64,000 nt of DNA from Rhizobium tibeticum (GTDB lineage: Bacteria > Pseudomonadota > Alphaproteobacteria > Rhizobiales > Rhizobiaceae), in assembly GCF_900110205.1 (NCBI RefSeq), contig NZ_FOCV01000011.1, positions 62,001-126,000 of the forward strand. The letters are read 5' to 3'. The translations under genes and the position numbers were made by a program. Of this stretch, positions 46,483 to 54,764 are shown one piece after another. The notes beneath the pieces are model-generated. The model had not been told where the DNA came from. It saw only the letters and a list, made by a program, of their open reading frames with translations, and did no database searches. Each line of letters begins with the position of its first letter. Position 1 is the first letter of the stretch.

Positions 46483-47895
46483 CTAAATTCCGAACCACCA
46501 TGTGGCGATGCCGAGAAAGGCAAAGAAGCCGGTGCAATCTGTCACGGTCGTGACGAAAACGGACGACGCAATGGCGGGGTCCGCGCCAACCTTGTCCAGC
46601 AGCAATGGCAGCAGAATTCCCGCAAGCGCGGCCGCAAAGAGGTTGATGATCATTGCCGAGCCGATCACGAAGCCCAGCTGATAATTGTGGAACCATGTTG
46701 CGGCAATCATGCCCATGATGACCGAGAAGAGTAGACCGTTGGCAATACCGACGCCGGCCTCTCTGCGGATGATACGCCCGGCGTTGTAGATGTCGATGTC
46801 GCCCGTTGCCAATGCGCGGACAGTGACCGTCATCGTCTGTGTCCCCGCGTTGCCGCCCATGGACGCCACGATCGGCATCAGCACCGCGAGCGCGATCATC
46901 TTCTCGATCGATTCGTCGAATAGTCCAATGACGCTTGCAGACAGCAAAGCCGTTCCGAGATTGATCACCAGCCAGAGAAAGCGTGAGCGCACGGTCGAGA
47001 AGACATTGTCGGACAGCTCTTCGTCGCCGACGCCACCCAGGCGCTTGATGTCCTCGTCGGCTTCCTCGTGAATAACGTCGACCACGTCATCGATCGTGAG
47101 GACGCCCACCAGCCTGTCGTTCTCGTCGACGACGGCGGCGGAGAGAAGGTCGTACTGCTCGAAAAGCTGAGCGGCCTCTTCCTGGTCCATCTCTGCAGGG
47201 ATCGGATGGTTCGTCTCCCGCATGATGGATTCGATCTTGCTCTGTCGCTTTGTGCGCAGGATCTTGTCCAGATCGACAGCGCCTAACAGCTTGAATGTCG
47301 GGTCGATGACGAAGATCTGCGAGAAGGAATATGGCAGGTCTTCCTCGTCGCGCATGTAGTCGATTGTCTGGCCGACCGTCCAGAACGGTGGCACCGCGAC
47401 GAATTCCGTCTGCATGCGGCGTCCCGCCGAGCTTTCGGGATAGTCGAGCGCCCGCCGCAATCGCACGCGTTCGGTAAACGGAAGCTGCGCAAGGATCTCC
47501 TCGCGGTCCTCGCTGTCGAGATCCTCAAGGATGTAAACAGCGTCGTCCGAATCGAGTTCGCCGATTGCCGCGGCAATCTGCTCGTTCGGCAGCTGGTCGA
47601 CGATCTCGCGGCGAATCGTTTCGTCGACCTCGGTCAGCGCCGTCATGTCGAATTCGTCGCCCAGCAGGCGAACGAGCGCGAGTCGTTGGTCTGGCTGCAG
47701 CGACTCGAGAAGATCGCCTATTTCGGATTCGTGCAGGCGGGCGACGTGCTGGCGCAGGAAGATCGTATCGCGATCGGCGATGGCTGCGCCCACCAGCGCG
47801 AGGAAATCGCCTCGGACGTTGCCGTTTTCGTCATAGATGTCGGCATCGCCGCTGTCTGACCGCGGGCGGACGAGCTCTTCTGCGTCGTTCGTCAT
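46483..47895 (-). CDS. mgtE: Magnesium transporter MgtE
   Basis: A 470-residue magnesium channel. The N-terminal helical domain (about 30-135, with LLESLQPDQRLALVRLL), a CBS pair (about 140-260, with VVDENDRLVGVLTIDDVVDV) and five C-terminal membrane helices are all present, including MPIVASMGGNAGTQTMTVTV, which lines the pore. The start at 47895 has GAGGGCGGC upstream; an in-frame ATG six codons earlier is less likely. Confidence 0.95.
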   Translation of the reverse strand: MTNDAEELVRPRSDSGDADIYDENGNVRGDFLALVGAAIADRDTIFLRQHVARLHESEIGDLLESLQPDQRLALVRLLGDEFDMTALTEVDETIRREIVDQLPNEQIAAAIGELDSDDAVYILEDLDSEDREEILAQLPFTERVRLRRALDYPESSAGRRMQTEFVAVPPFWTVGQTIDYMRDEEDLPYSFSQIFVIDPTFKLLGAVDLDKILRTKRQSKIESIMRETNHPIPAEMDQEEAAQLFEQYDLLSAAVVDENDRLVGVLTIDDVVDVIHEEADEDIKRLGGVGDEELSDNVFSTVRSRFLWLVINLGTALLSASVIGLFDESIEKMIALAVLMPIVASMGGNAGTQTMTVTVRALATGDIDIYNAGRIIRREAGVGIANGLLFSVIMGMIAATWFHNYQLGFVIGSAMIINLFAAALAGILLPLLLDKVGADPAIASSVFVTTVTDCTGFFAFLGIATWWFGI

Positions 47896-48062
47896 GGTTT
47901 GCCGCCCTCGCATCTCGTTTGAAGTTCAACGACTAAGCGCCGAAACATGTCGCTTCGTGCTAGCTGAAACCTCGAAGCCCGTCCAGCCGCAAACGCCTCG
48001 CGTGGATGACAATGCGCGTGCGCGGCGATAGGTTTCGCGCATCTGAAATCAGGAACCTGCCA

Positions 48063-48557
48063 GTGGCTATTCGCCCCATATTGCGCTTCCCCGACGTTGG
48101 CCTCAAAACCGTCTGCCAGCCCGTCGACGTCTTTGACCAGAGGCTACGAGAACTCGCGGATGATTTGCTGGAGACGATGCGGGCCGCTCCCGGCGTCGGC
48201 ATCACCGCTGCTCACATCGGCGTCTTCCTTCGCGTCGTCGTGATCGAGCTCAGCCGTGACGAAGGCGCATGCCATTTCGTCAATCCGGAGATCATGTTTG
48301 CGTCCGACGAAACGGCTCGCCATGTCGAAGGAAGCGTCTCCATGCCCGGCGTGACCGACGAGGTCGTGAGGCCGAAGGCAATCCGGGTTCGATACAGTGA
48401 TCTGAATGGCGCCGAGCACGAGAAAGAAGCGGAGGGCTTCCTTGCAGTCTGCATCCAGCACGAGATCGATCAGCTCGACGGTGTCTTTTGGATACAGCGC
48501 CTCTCCAGGGTAAAGCGCGAGCGCCTGGTCAAACGCTGGGAGAAGTTGCGCGACTAA
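48063..48557 (+). CDS. Peptide deformylase-like protein with altered active site
   Basis: A 164-residue protein of the deformylase fold, starting at a GTG (48063) with CAGGAAC upstream, MAIRPILRFPDVGL. All three catalytic motifs are changed. GxGLAAxQ appears as GVGITAAHIG (Gln to His51); EGCLS appears as EGSVS (metal-ligand Cys to Ser91); HExDH appears as HEIDQ (second metal His to Gln137), while His133 and Glu134 remain. Two of three metal ligands are lost, so normal deformylase activity is unlikely. The fold is otherwise intact and the frame unbroken. A longer start at 48006 is possible. It does not replace a housekeeping def gene. Confidence 0.85.
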   Translation: MAIRPILRFPDVGLKTVCQPVDVFDQRLRELADDLLETMRAAPGVGITAAHIGVFLRVVVIELSRDEGACHFVNPEIMFASDETARHVEGSVSMPGVTDEVVRPKAIRVRYSDLNGAEHEKEAEGFLAVCIQHEIDQLDGVFWIQRLSRVKRERLVKRWEKLRD

Positions 48558-48831
48558 TCACGGCTTGGAGCCCACGGGAGCACCCCAAGTTAAGCCCTCA
48601 ATGACACGTCTTTTGATTGTGAAAATGTTCCCGCCACCCGTCTTGCGAACAGGAGGCAATGTTCCATCACAAACCTGTCAAATCCGGTCGCGGATCTGTG
48701 ATTTCATTTGATAAAGCGGCAGTGCTTGCGTGATTTTTCGCCCACATTCTTGCCGCAATTCGAGCGCGAAGTCACTCTTGCCGAGGGTTTGGTATCGTTG
48801 TCATTGCAACGAAGAATTGAGGATATTCCCC

Positions 48832-49200
48832 ATGCGCTTCAAATTTGCTGCCGCCGCTTCCATTCTCGCCCTCGGCCTTGCAAGTGCGGCCTTCGCCCAA
48901 CCGCAGTACTCGAACGACTACACTAATGACAGTGACGGGTTTTCGCCGGTCCAGATGGCAGCGAAAAAGCCGGTTCACTATGCCAACCGCAAGGCACCGC
49001 AGTACTCGTCCGACTACACGAATGACAGCGATGGATTCGCGCCGGCCCGGATGTCGTCGCCCGTCGACAGGACGACCACGGCCAGCATCAAGCCCCTGCC
49101 CGACTGCGACTACATGAAGACGAACTCCAAGGTGCATACGGCCGGCGGGGACAGCGGAGCTTCACATTCGGACGCTTGCCGCGACGTCGGCGATAAATAG
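48832..49200 (+). CDS. Small secreted protein with a duplicated DSDGF motif
   Basis: A 122-residue exported protein. The ATG at 48832 follows TTGAGGATATTCCCC and starts a signal peptide ending ALGLASAAFA. The mature part has two near-identical units, PQYSNDYTNDSDGFSPVQM (about residues 24-42) and PQYSSDYTNDSDGFAPARM (about 58-76), joined by a basic linker; the C-terminal part has two cysteines (PDCDYMK and DACRDVG). The acidic DSDG stretches could bind calcium. I do not recognise a family. A terminator follows 14 bases after the stop, supporting a single-gene unit. The 274 bases upstream (48558-48831) appear non-coding. Confidence 0.75.
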   Translation: MRFKFAAAASILALGLASAAFAQPQYSNDYTNDSDGFSPVQMAAKKPVHYANRKAPQYSSDYTNDSDGFAPARMSSPVDRTTTASIKPLPDCDYMKTNSKVHTAGGDSGASHSDACRDVGDK

Positions 49201-49213
49201 CGATCGATTGCTG

Positions 49214-49236
49214 AGGGCCGGTCATCCGGCCCTTTT
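49214..49236 (+). terminator. Rho-independent terminator
   Basis: Perfect 8-bp stem AGGGCCGG (49214-49221) and CCGGCCCT (49226-49233), loop TCAT, ending in TTTT, just after the small secreted protein gene. Confidence 0.82.
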
Positions 49237-49254
49237 CCTCGCGAGGGCTCTGCC

Positions 49255-49968
49255 TCACCTGTCGCGCACGGTCTCGCCGAAGACCGATTCGAATGCCTGC
49301 CGAAGGAGAATATCGACATCAGCCATCATGACAGGCAGGCCGAGGTCGACCAGGCTTGTCACCCCATAAGCCGAAATCCCGCACGGAATGATCCCGCTGA
49401 AGTGATCGAGATCCGGTTCGACGTTCAGCGACAGCCCGTGAAATGTCACCCATTTCCGCAGCCGGATACCCAGTGCTGCAATCTTGTCTTCCGCCATCGT
49501 GCCATCGGGCAAAGCCGCTTTGTCCGGCCTGCGCACCCAGACGCCAACACGGTCCTCACGCCGTTCGCCGCGAATGTTCATCGAATCAAGCGTGCGAATG
49601 ACCACCTCTTCGAGCGCGGCGACAAAGGCGCGCACGTCCTGGCGCCTGCGCTTCAGGTCCAGCATCACATAAGCGACGCGCTGGCCCGGCCCGTGATAGG
49701 TATATTCGCCGCCGCGTCCCGTCGCGAAGACTGGGAAGCGATCGGGTTGCACCAGATCCTTGGCATCGGCGCTGGTTCCGGCCGTATAGAGAGGCGGATG
49801 TTCCACGAGCCAGACGAGCTCGTCGCCGCCGTCTGCAATCGCCGCGACCTGACGCTCCATGTTCTCCACAGCCTCCTCATAGGGCACGAAGTCATCGGCG
49901 ATACGCCATCGGACCGGCCGCGAGCCTTTACGGGGCAACATTGAGAATTCAAGATCTGTGCGTAGCAT
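49255..49968 (-). CDS. lipB: Octanoyl-ACP:protein N-octanoyltransferase
   Basis: Transfers octanoate from acyl carrier protein to lipoate-dependent enzymes. The start at 49968 ([15 protein letters not shown]) has AAGGA at a good distance; the ATGs at 49974 and 50004 are less suitable. The 237-residue protein has [20 protein letters not shown], the catalytic Lys in [17 protein letters not shown] and the Cys in IIPCGIS. The last is the acyl-accepting residue. Confidence 0.96.
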   Translation of the reverse strand: MLRTDLEFSMLPRKGSRPVRWRIADDFVPYEEAVENMERQVAAIADGGDELVWLVEHPPLYTAGTSADAKDLVQPDRFPVFATGRGGEYTYHGPGQRVAYVMLDLKRRRQDVRAFVAALEEVVIRTLDSMNIRGERREDRVGVWVRRPDKAALPDGTMAEDKIAALGIRLRKWVTFHGLSLNVEPDLDHFSGIIPCGISAYGVTSLVDLGLPVMMADVDILLRQAFESVFGETVRDR

Positions 49969-50082
49969 GGCCATTCCTTGTCGCTGCTGCTCGGGAGACA
50001 GCAACGCTGAGGCCTATATGGCCCCGTTTCACGGGCGATTCAAATGCTGTGATTTGTTTTGAAAAAATCTGTCACATCGCCC

Positions 50083-50110
50083 TTGTGTACCCCAAACGCT
50101 TTTGCTACAT
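50083..50110 (+). promoter_or_regulatory. Candidate promoter of tRNA-Leu
   Basis: TTGTGT (50083-50088) and CTACAT (50105-50110) are spaced by 16 bases, close to the alphaproteobacterial housekeeping consensus, and lie 36 bases before the tRNA. Inferred from pattern only. Confidence 0.4.
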
Positions 50111-50146
50111 GCTGCCCCGCCGGCACAAATCGGCACCTACCACGAT

Positions 50147-50231
50147 GCGGTCGTGGCGGAATTGGTAGACGCGCAGCGTTGAGGTCGCTGTGGGGCAACC
50201 CGTGGAAGTTCGAGTCTTCTCGACCGCACCA
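50147..50231 (+). tRNA. tRNA-Leu (anticodon GAG)
   Basis: The acceptor arms GCGGTCG (50147-50153) and CGACCGC (50221-50227) pair fully, followed by discriminator A and an encoded CCA. The anticodon stem CAGCG/CGCTG flanks the loop TTGAGGT, giving anticodon GAG at 50181-50183, which reads CUC/CUU codons. A long variable arm (TGTGGGGCAACCCGT) is present, as in class II tRNAs, and the T-loop reads TTCGAGT. All parts fit a functional gene. Decayed foreign-looking sequence follows it. Confidence 0.96.
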
Positions 50232-50465
50232 ACCCCTCCTAGGGGAATTGATTGCAGTTGCTCCTTTTGATGGCAACGAGTTGTTTGTGCCCAGTTTTTA
50301 GTCCCGGTCGGCACCCCAATTTCATCCTGGACGTTAGTTAGAAAAACACCTGTATAGCTATTCGCCAAGGCGGGCCTCGTCTGCTTCCTTGCTGCCGAAC
50401 TCACGACCGGACGTCCAGAATGGGCGACGGACAGGTCGGGACGCAGGCCCTACAGCTAGCGAACC

Positions 50466-50658
50466 CAGACCGACTGGAGACAGTACAAGAAGGTCATCGT
50501 AGAGCCGGTCGCGGTCTACCACGGACGCCCAGTTCGGCAAGATGGTGGCAGACGACCGCCAGAAGCTATCAGTCACCATGCAGGGCAAGGTCGCCGAGGT
50601 GCTCAAGCAGCGCTATGCTGTCGTCGCGGCGCCCGTCCCCGCGACGGCAAGAACCATA
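50466..50658 (+). pseudogene. Fragment of a DUF3313-family lipoprotein gene
   Basis: Two frames join to give a DUF3313-like piece: DWRQYKKVIVEPVAVYHG in one frame up to about 50523, then DAQFGKMVADDRQKLSVTMQ and VLKQRYAVVAAPVP in another. Both the N-terminal signal region and the C-terminal part are missing. The stretch 50232-50465, from the tRNA to this fragment, shows nothing further that I can identify. Confidence 0.55.
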
Positions 50659-50670
50659 TCGCGCTGGACG

Positions 50671-51114
50671 ATGATTTTCGGCGCGATCTTTCTCACCGCA
50701 TGCAGCGACGCCCCGACGTCCGTCGCGCGGCAGACGGCGCCGACACAGGTTTCGACCGTCGAGGTGAGGCCTGAGACACGTCAGCGAGCTTCCGGCCGCA
50801 TCGCGCCGACAGTGCTGGCTGAAGTCCGGCCACGTGTAACGCAGGGTTCAAACGTGAAGCAAGGAGACGTCCTCTACCAGATCGATCCCGCGCCGTTCAG
50901 GGCCAGGGCGGCTCAGGAGCTCGCCTCGCAGAAGGCCGACAGCCAGCTCCAGCGCGGCAACGTCACCACGCAGCAGGACACAGAGAGCGCGGCCGCCGTG
51001 CTGGAGCTGGTCCAAGGTATTCAACAGAGTGGGTTGCAATCTTTTCTGTGTCGCCATACACATTTTTGCACACGTGCTCAATTTTGTCATTCGGCCGTTA
51101 CGTTGCCCCCCTAA
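50671..51114 (+). pseudogene. Truncated RND efflux membrane-fusion protein
   Basis: Starts MIFGAIFLTACSDAPTSVAR, a lipoprotein signal with lipobox LTAC, and continues with VLAEVRPRVTQGSNVKQGDV and LYQIDPAPFRA, the hallmark lipoyl part of AcrA-like proteins. Between RPRVT and QGSNV about ten residues are missing compared with the family. After about residue 115 the sequence is no longer recognisable and ends at 51114, far short of the usual 370-400 residues. It is probably a remnant left by deletion; no RND pump gene follows. Confidence 0.7.
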
Positions 51115-51212
51115 AGCGGCGCTCGTTCGCTTTTCACGGAGCTTGCGAAGCGGTCATCATCAGGTGATGGCCCGCCAAGAGGCTCACGCCGCTCTTCTAG
51201 GGAGACGAAGAA

Positions 51213-52559
51213 ATGACTATTCTGCCAACATTGAAGTGCATGACTATTGCGGCCGCCATCCTGGCCTCGACCACCGCCCTGTGCCTTGCCAAGGATGTCA
51301 CCATCACCGTCTGGGCCGGCGGCACGGGTCCCAACGACGTCTATCGCCTCGACGCAATCGATATCGCCGCCCAGCAGCTTCAGCGTGAAGCTGCAATCAA
51401 GGGCGAAGACCTCAAGATCAAGGTGGAGAAGAAGGCCTATAGCGGTTGGGAGGACTTCAAGCAGGCGATGACGCTTGCCGCCGAAGCCAAGACTGCTCCG
51501 AATATCGTCGTTACCGGCCACGAGGACATCGGCCCATGGGCGCAGTCGGGCCTGATCGTGCCGATCGAGGACTACGTCGATCTCGACTCCTGGCCGCTCA
51601 ACGATATCTATCAGAACCTCCTGGATATCGCCTCCTTCAATGGCACGGTCTACGGGATCCCGCAGGACGCCGAATCCCGACCAATGTTCTTCTGGAAGCC
51701 CTACATGAAGGCCATCGGCTACAGCGATGCCGATCTCGAGGCGCTGCCGAAGAAGGTTCAGGACGGCGGCTACACGATGAAAAACGTGCTGGAAGACGCC
51801 AAGAAGATGCAGGACAAGGGCCTCGTCCAGGCGGGTTACGGCTTCTACCCGCGCAACTCCAACGGCCCTGATTACTGGCAGTTCTACACCAGCTTCGGCG
51901 GCACGATGGAAGAAGACGGCAAACTCGTCTTCGACAAGGCGGCGATGCAGCGCACCTACCAGTTCTTCGCCGACGCCGTGAAGGATGGCGTTACCAAGAA
52001 GAACCATATCGGCATGCCCGGCGACCAGTGGTGGAAGGAAGTGGCCTCCGGCAAGGCCGGCATCTGGCACGGCGGCACATGGCACTATGCTCGCTACGTG
52101 AACCAGGAAGGCCTGAAGGACTTCTTTGGCAACGTCGTGTTCACGCTGATCCCGGCCGGTGACGGCGGCAAGGCCAACACGCTGACGCATCCGCTCGTCT
52201 ACCTCCTGACCTCCGGTCACGACAAGGATTCAACCGACGTTGCCGCTCAGTTGATCAAGATCGCTTCAGAACCGCGGATCAATGTGCTGCATGCGGTCAA
52301 GTCTGCGCACCTCGGCATTTCGAAAGCCGAAACCGAGATAGAGCTCTATTCCTCCGATCGCTGGACGCGTGAAGCCACCGAGCGTCTGCTGCCCTACGCC
52401 AACGCGATGCCCAACAACGCCGATTTTGGCACTTACTGGAACATCATGTGGAAGGGCCTCGAAGCATCCTGGACGGGCGCCAAGACCCCAGATGCCGCCG
52501 TCAACGACGTCGAGAGCGAGCTGAAGAGCACGCTCGGCGACAAGATCGTCATCCGCTAA
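51213..52559 (+). CDS. ABC transporter substrate-binding protein (carbohydrate type)
   Basis: A 448-residue periplasmic binding protein of the family used for sugars and glycerol phosphodiesters. The signal peptide covers the first 26 residues (IAAAILASTTALCLA); the mature protein begins KDVTITVWAGGTG. Features of the fold include APNIVVTGHEDIGPWAQSG and the aromatic-rich GDQWWKEVASGKAGIWHGGT, where ligand-stacking residues usually lie. GGGAGACGAAGAA precedes the ATG. First gene of a seven-gene operon, followed by an intercistronic hairpin that would favour its higher expression. Confidence 0.9.
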   Translation: MTILPTLKCMTIAAAILASTTALCLAKDVTITVWAGGTGPNDVYRLDAIDIAAQQLQREAAIKGEDLKIKVEKKAYSGWEDFKQAMTLAAEAKTAPNIVVTGHEDIGPWAQSGLIVPIEDYVDLDSWPLNDIYQNLLDIASFNGTVYGIPQDAESRPMFFWKPYMKAIGYSDADLEALPKKVQDGGYTMKNVLEDAKKMQDKGLVQAGYGFYPRNSNGPDYWQFYTSFGGTMEEDGKLVFDKAAMQRTYQFFADAVKDGVTKKNHIGMPGDQWWKEVASGKAGIWHGGTWHYARYVNQEGLKDFFGNVVFTLIPAGDGGKANTLTHPLVYLLTSGHDKDSTDVAAQLIKIASEPRINVLHAVKSAHLGISKAETEIELYSSDRWTREATERLLPYANAMPNNADFGTYWNIMWKGLEASWTGAKTPDAAVNDVESELKSTLGDKIVIR

Positions 52560-52573
52560 GCACCCAGGCAACT

Positions 52574-52597
52574 TCCGGGCGGGCCAGTCCGCCCGGA
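52574..52597 (+). promoter_or_regulatory. Intercistronic hairpin in the ABC operon
   Basis: Arms TCCGGGCGG (52574-52582) and CCGCCCGGA (52589-52597) with loop GCCAGT lie between the binding-protein gene and the first permease gene. There is no T-run. Such elements commonly stabilise the upstream message or partly stop transcription, so the binding protein is made in excess. Confidence 0.6.
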
Positions 52598-52616
52598 TAC
52601 TTTGCGGAGACTTTCG

Positions 52617-53918
52617 ATGAGAACGTCCAGAACGCTCGGACTGGTGATGATTGCGCCTGCAGCGGTGATGATCGTGCTGTTTTTCCTGATGCCGGTCGTC
52701 CTGACTGCCGTCTTCTCCTTCACGAACATGACGACGGCCACGGGCATTTCGGGCGGCGCCTTTCAGATCGCGCCGAATACGCTTGATGCGCTTAGGCGCG
52801 AAATGCCGGATGTCGCGCAACAACTCACCGAGCCGCGCTACGCGATCGACGAGGAAGGCATCAAGAGCGTTGAAGGCCTCGGACTTGATCCCGGCATAGC
52901 CCGGGAACTGCGCGAGGAGCATCTCGGCGAGGTCTTCCAATCGCGGCGCGACGCTGAGCGCATGATCAAGGATCTCCAGGACCGGCCCTCGACCCGAGAC
53001 GTCAAGCAGATTTCCGAACAGTTCAACCGCTCCGCGGCCAACCTGCGTTTTGCGAGCAAGGACGACCTGTTCGCCTCTCTCGACAAGTTCGGCTTCAAGC
53101 TGACGGCGGGGCAGAAGGAGAACCTGGCAAAGGCAACCTATACCGGCTGGAACTGGACGACGGAGAACTTCTCGCGCATCGCCTCCTCTCCGGATATGGC
53201 GCAGATACTCCTCAACACGCTTCTCTACGTCGCCCTTGTGCTCGTGTTGTTCAACACGACCTACGCAATGGCGCTCGCGATCTGGACGCACTACATGCCG
53301 GACATGCCGGCGACGATCTTCCGGTCAGTCTGGCTCTTGCCCCGCATCACGCCTGTCGTCATCTACGTACTGATGTGGAAGTGGCTGGCATGGGACACCG
53401 GCTTCATTTCGGTGTTGATGGGCAAGTTCGGCTTCCCGCCGAAGAACTATCTTCTCGATAGCGCCTACCACGCCTGGTTCTTCGTGGTGCTGATCAACGG
53501 CTTCATCGGCGCCTCCATGGGCATGCTAGTCTTTTCGTCCGCGCTGCGGGGGATTCCCAAGAGCCAGTTCTTTGCAAGCGAGGTGGATGGTGCCAGCCGC
53601 TGGCAACAAATCCGCTACATCATCCTGCCGCAGATGCGCTGGCCCATCCTCTTCGTGACCTGCTACCAGACGCTGTCGCTGCTCGCCTCCTTCAACGAAA
53701 TCCTGCTTTCGACGCGTGGCGGGCCGGGCAAGGCGACCGAAGTCTGGTCGCTTGCCGCCTATCACACAGCACTCAACAACTACGCCGGCAACCTGGAATA
53801 CGGGCTTGGCGCAGCAATGGCGCTGGTCCTCGTGGTCATCGGCATCATTCTGTCGCTCGCCTATCTGCGCGTCTTCAACTACGCCACGCTGGTTGCGCGG
53901 CCGCTCATCGAGGACTGA
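52617..53918 (+). CDS. ABC transporter permease with large periplasmic insert
   Basis: A 433-residue permease, longer than the usual 290-330. The first helix (LGLVMIAPAAVMIVLFFLMPVVL in two halves) is followed by a hydrophilic charged region of about 150 residues before the next helix (ILLNTLLYVALVLVLFNTTY). The coupling EAA loop reads ASEVDGASRWQQIRYIILPQ. ATG 52617 has GCGGAGAC upstream; a TTG at 52602 is an alternative. The insert is unusual for carbohydrate permeases and resembles the large loop of MalF-type proteins that touch the binding protein. Confidence 0.9.
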   Translation: MRTSRTLGLVMIAPAAVMIVLFFLMPVVLTAVFSFTNMTTATGISGGAFQIAPNTLDALRREMPDVAQQLTEPRYAIDEEGIKSVEGLGLDPGIARELREEHLGEVFQSRRDAERMIKDLQDRPSTRDVKQISEQFNRSAANLRFASKDDLFASLDKFGFKLTAGQKENLAKATYTGWNWTTENFSRIASSPDMAQILLNTLLYVALVLVLFNTTYAMALAIWTHYMPDMPATIFRSVWLLPRITPVVIYVLMWKWLAWDTGFISVLMGKFGFPPKNYLLDSAYHAWFFVVLINGFIGASMGMLVFSSALRGIPKSQFFASEVDGASRWQQIRYIILPQMRWPILFVTCYQTLSLLASFNEILLSTRGGPGKATEVWSLAAYHTALNNYAGNLEYGLGAAMALVLVVIGIILSLAYLRVFNYATLVARPLIED

Positions 53919-53921
53919 TCC

Positions 53922-54764
53922 ATGGCGGAAAAATCGCAACCCTCTGCAAACTACCGCACCTGGCCGGTTATCCTGGCGCTGGCGATCGTCAGTCTGCCAC
54001 TGGTGCTCATGTATGCCTATCTCTTCATCGACACGATCACCGACAAGCAGCCTGCGTCGCTGATTCCGGATTCGATCACATTTGACCACTGGTCGTTCCT
54101 CTGGCAGACGCCGCCCGCCAGGCCCAACATCTGGCTGGTGACGCTGAACACGCTGATCTTTACGGCAAGCACCACCACCGTCGTGCTGCTTGTCTCGTCG
54201 ATGGCGGGCTACGTGCTCTCGCGGCTGAACGTCCCCGCCCGCGGTTTCTTCCTCGCCGGTGTCATGGTATTGCACGCCTTCCCGTCGGTGACGCTCATCA
54301 TTGCGATCTTTATCGTGCTGCAGATGGTCGGGCTCTACAATTCTCTCATCGGCGTCATCCTGGTGAAGGCAGCCATCGATCTGCCGCTCGGCATTTGGCT
54401 GATGAAGGGCTTCTACGACGCTGTCCCCTGGGAGATCGAAATGGCCGGCGTCGTCGACGGTGCTTCGCGATTCCGGGTATGGCGTAGTCTAGTGCTTCCA
54501 CAGGTGCGTCCGGCGATCATGGCGCTAGCGCTCTTTTCGTTCCTGTCGAGCTGGGGCGAGTTCATCCTGCCGCAAGTGCTTGCCCCAGGCAGCCAGGTCC
54601 AGGTGCTGTCGGTCTATCTTTCAGGGCTAATCGCCGACGACAACAATTTCAACTTCGGCACTTTCAAGGCAGTCGGCGTGTTTTACGTGATCCCGGTCCT
54701 GCTGCTCTACGGATTCTTCCACAAATATCTCATGAACATCTATGGCGGCGGGAGCAAAGGCTGA
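53922..54764 (+). CDS. ABC transporter permease
   Basis: A 280-residue inner-membrane permease with six helices. The EAA coupling motif is EMAGVVDGASRFRVWRSLVL, followed by ILPQVLAPGSQ. It starts 3 bases after the first permease and its stop overlaps the ATPase ATG by one base. With the long permease it should form the transmembrane heterodimer of the importer. Confidence 0.92.
   Translation: MAEKSQPSANYRTWPVILALAIVSLPLVLMYAYLFIDTITDKQPASLIPDSITFDHWSFLWQTPPARPNIWLVTLNTLIFTASTTTVVLLVSSMAGYVLSRLNVPARGFFLAGVMVLHAFPSVTLIIAIFIVLQMVGLYNSLIGVILVKAAIDLPLGIWLMKGFYDAVPWEIEMAGVVDGASRFRVWRSLVLPQVRPAIMALALFSFLSSWGEFILPQVLAPGSQVQVLSVYLSGLIADDNNFNFGTFKAVGVFYVIPVLLLYGFFHKYLMNIYGGGSKG

Noticed and set aside
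51111..52220. A 369-codon minus-strand frame opposite the ABC binding-protein gene
   Set aside because: Antisense to a clear gene and lacking domains; caused by high GC at third positions.
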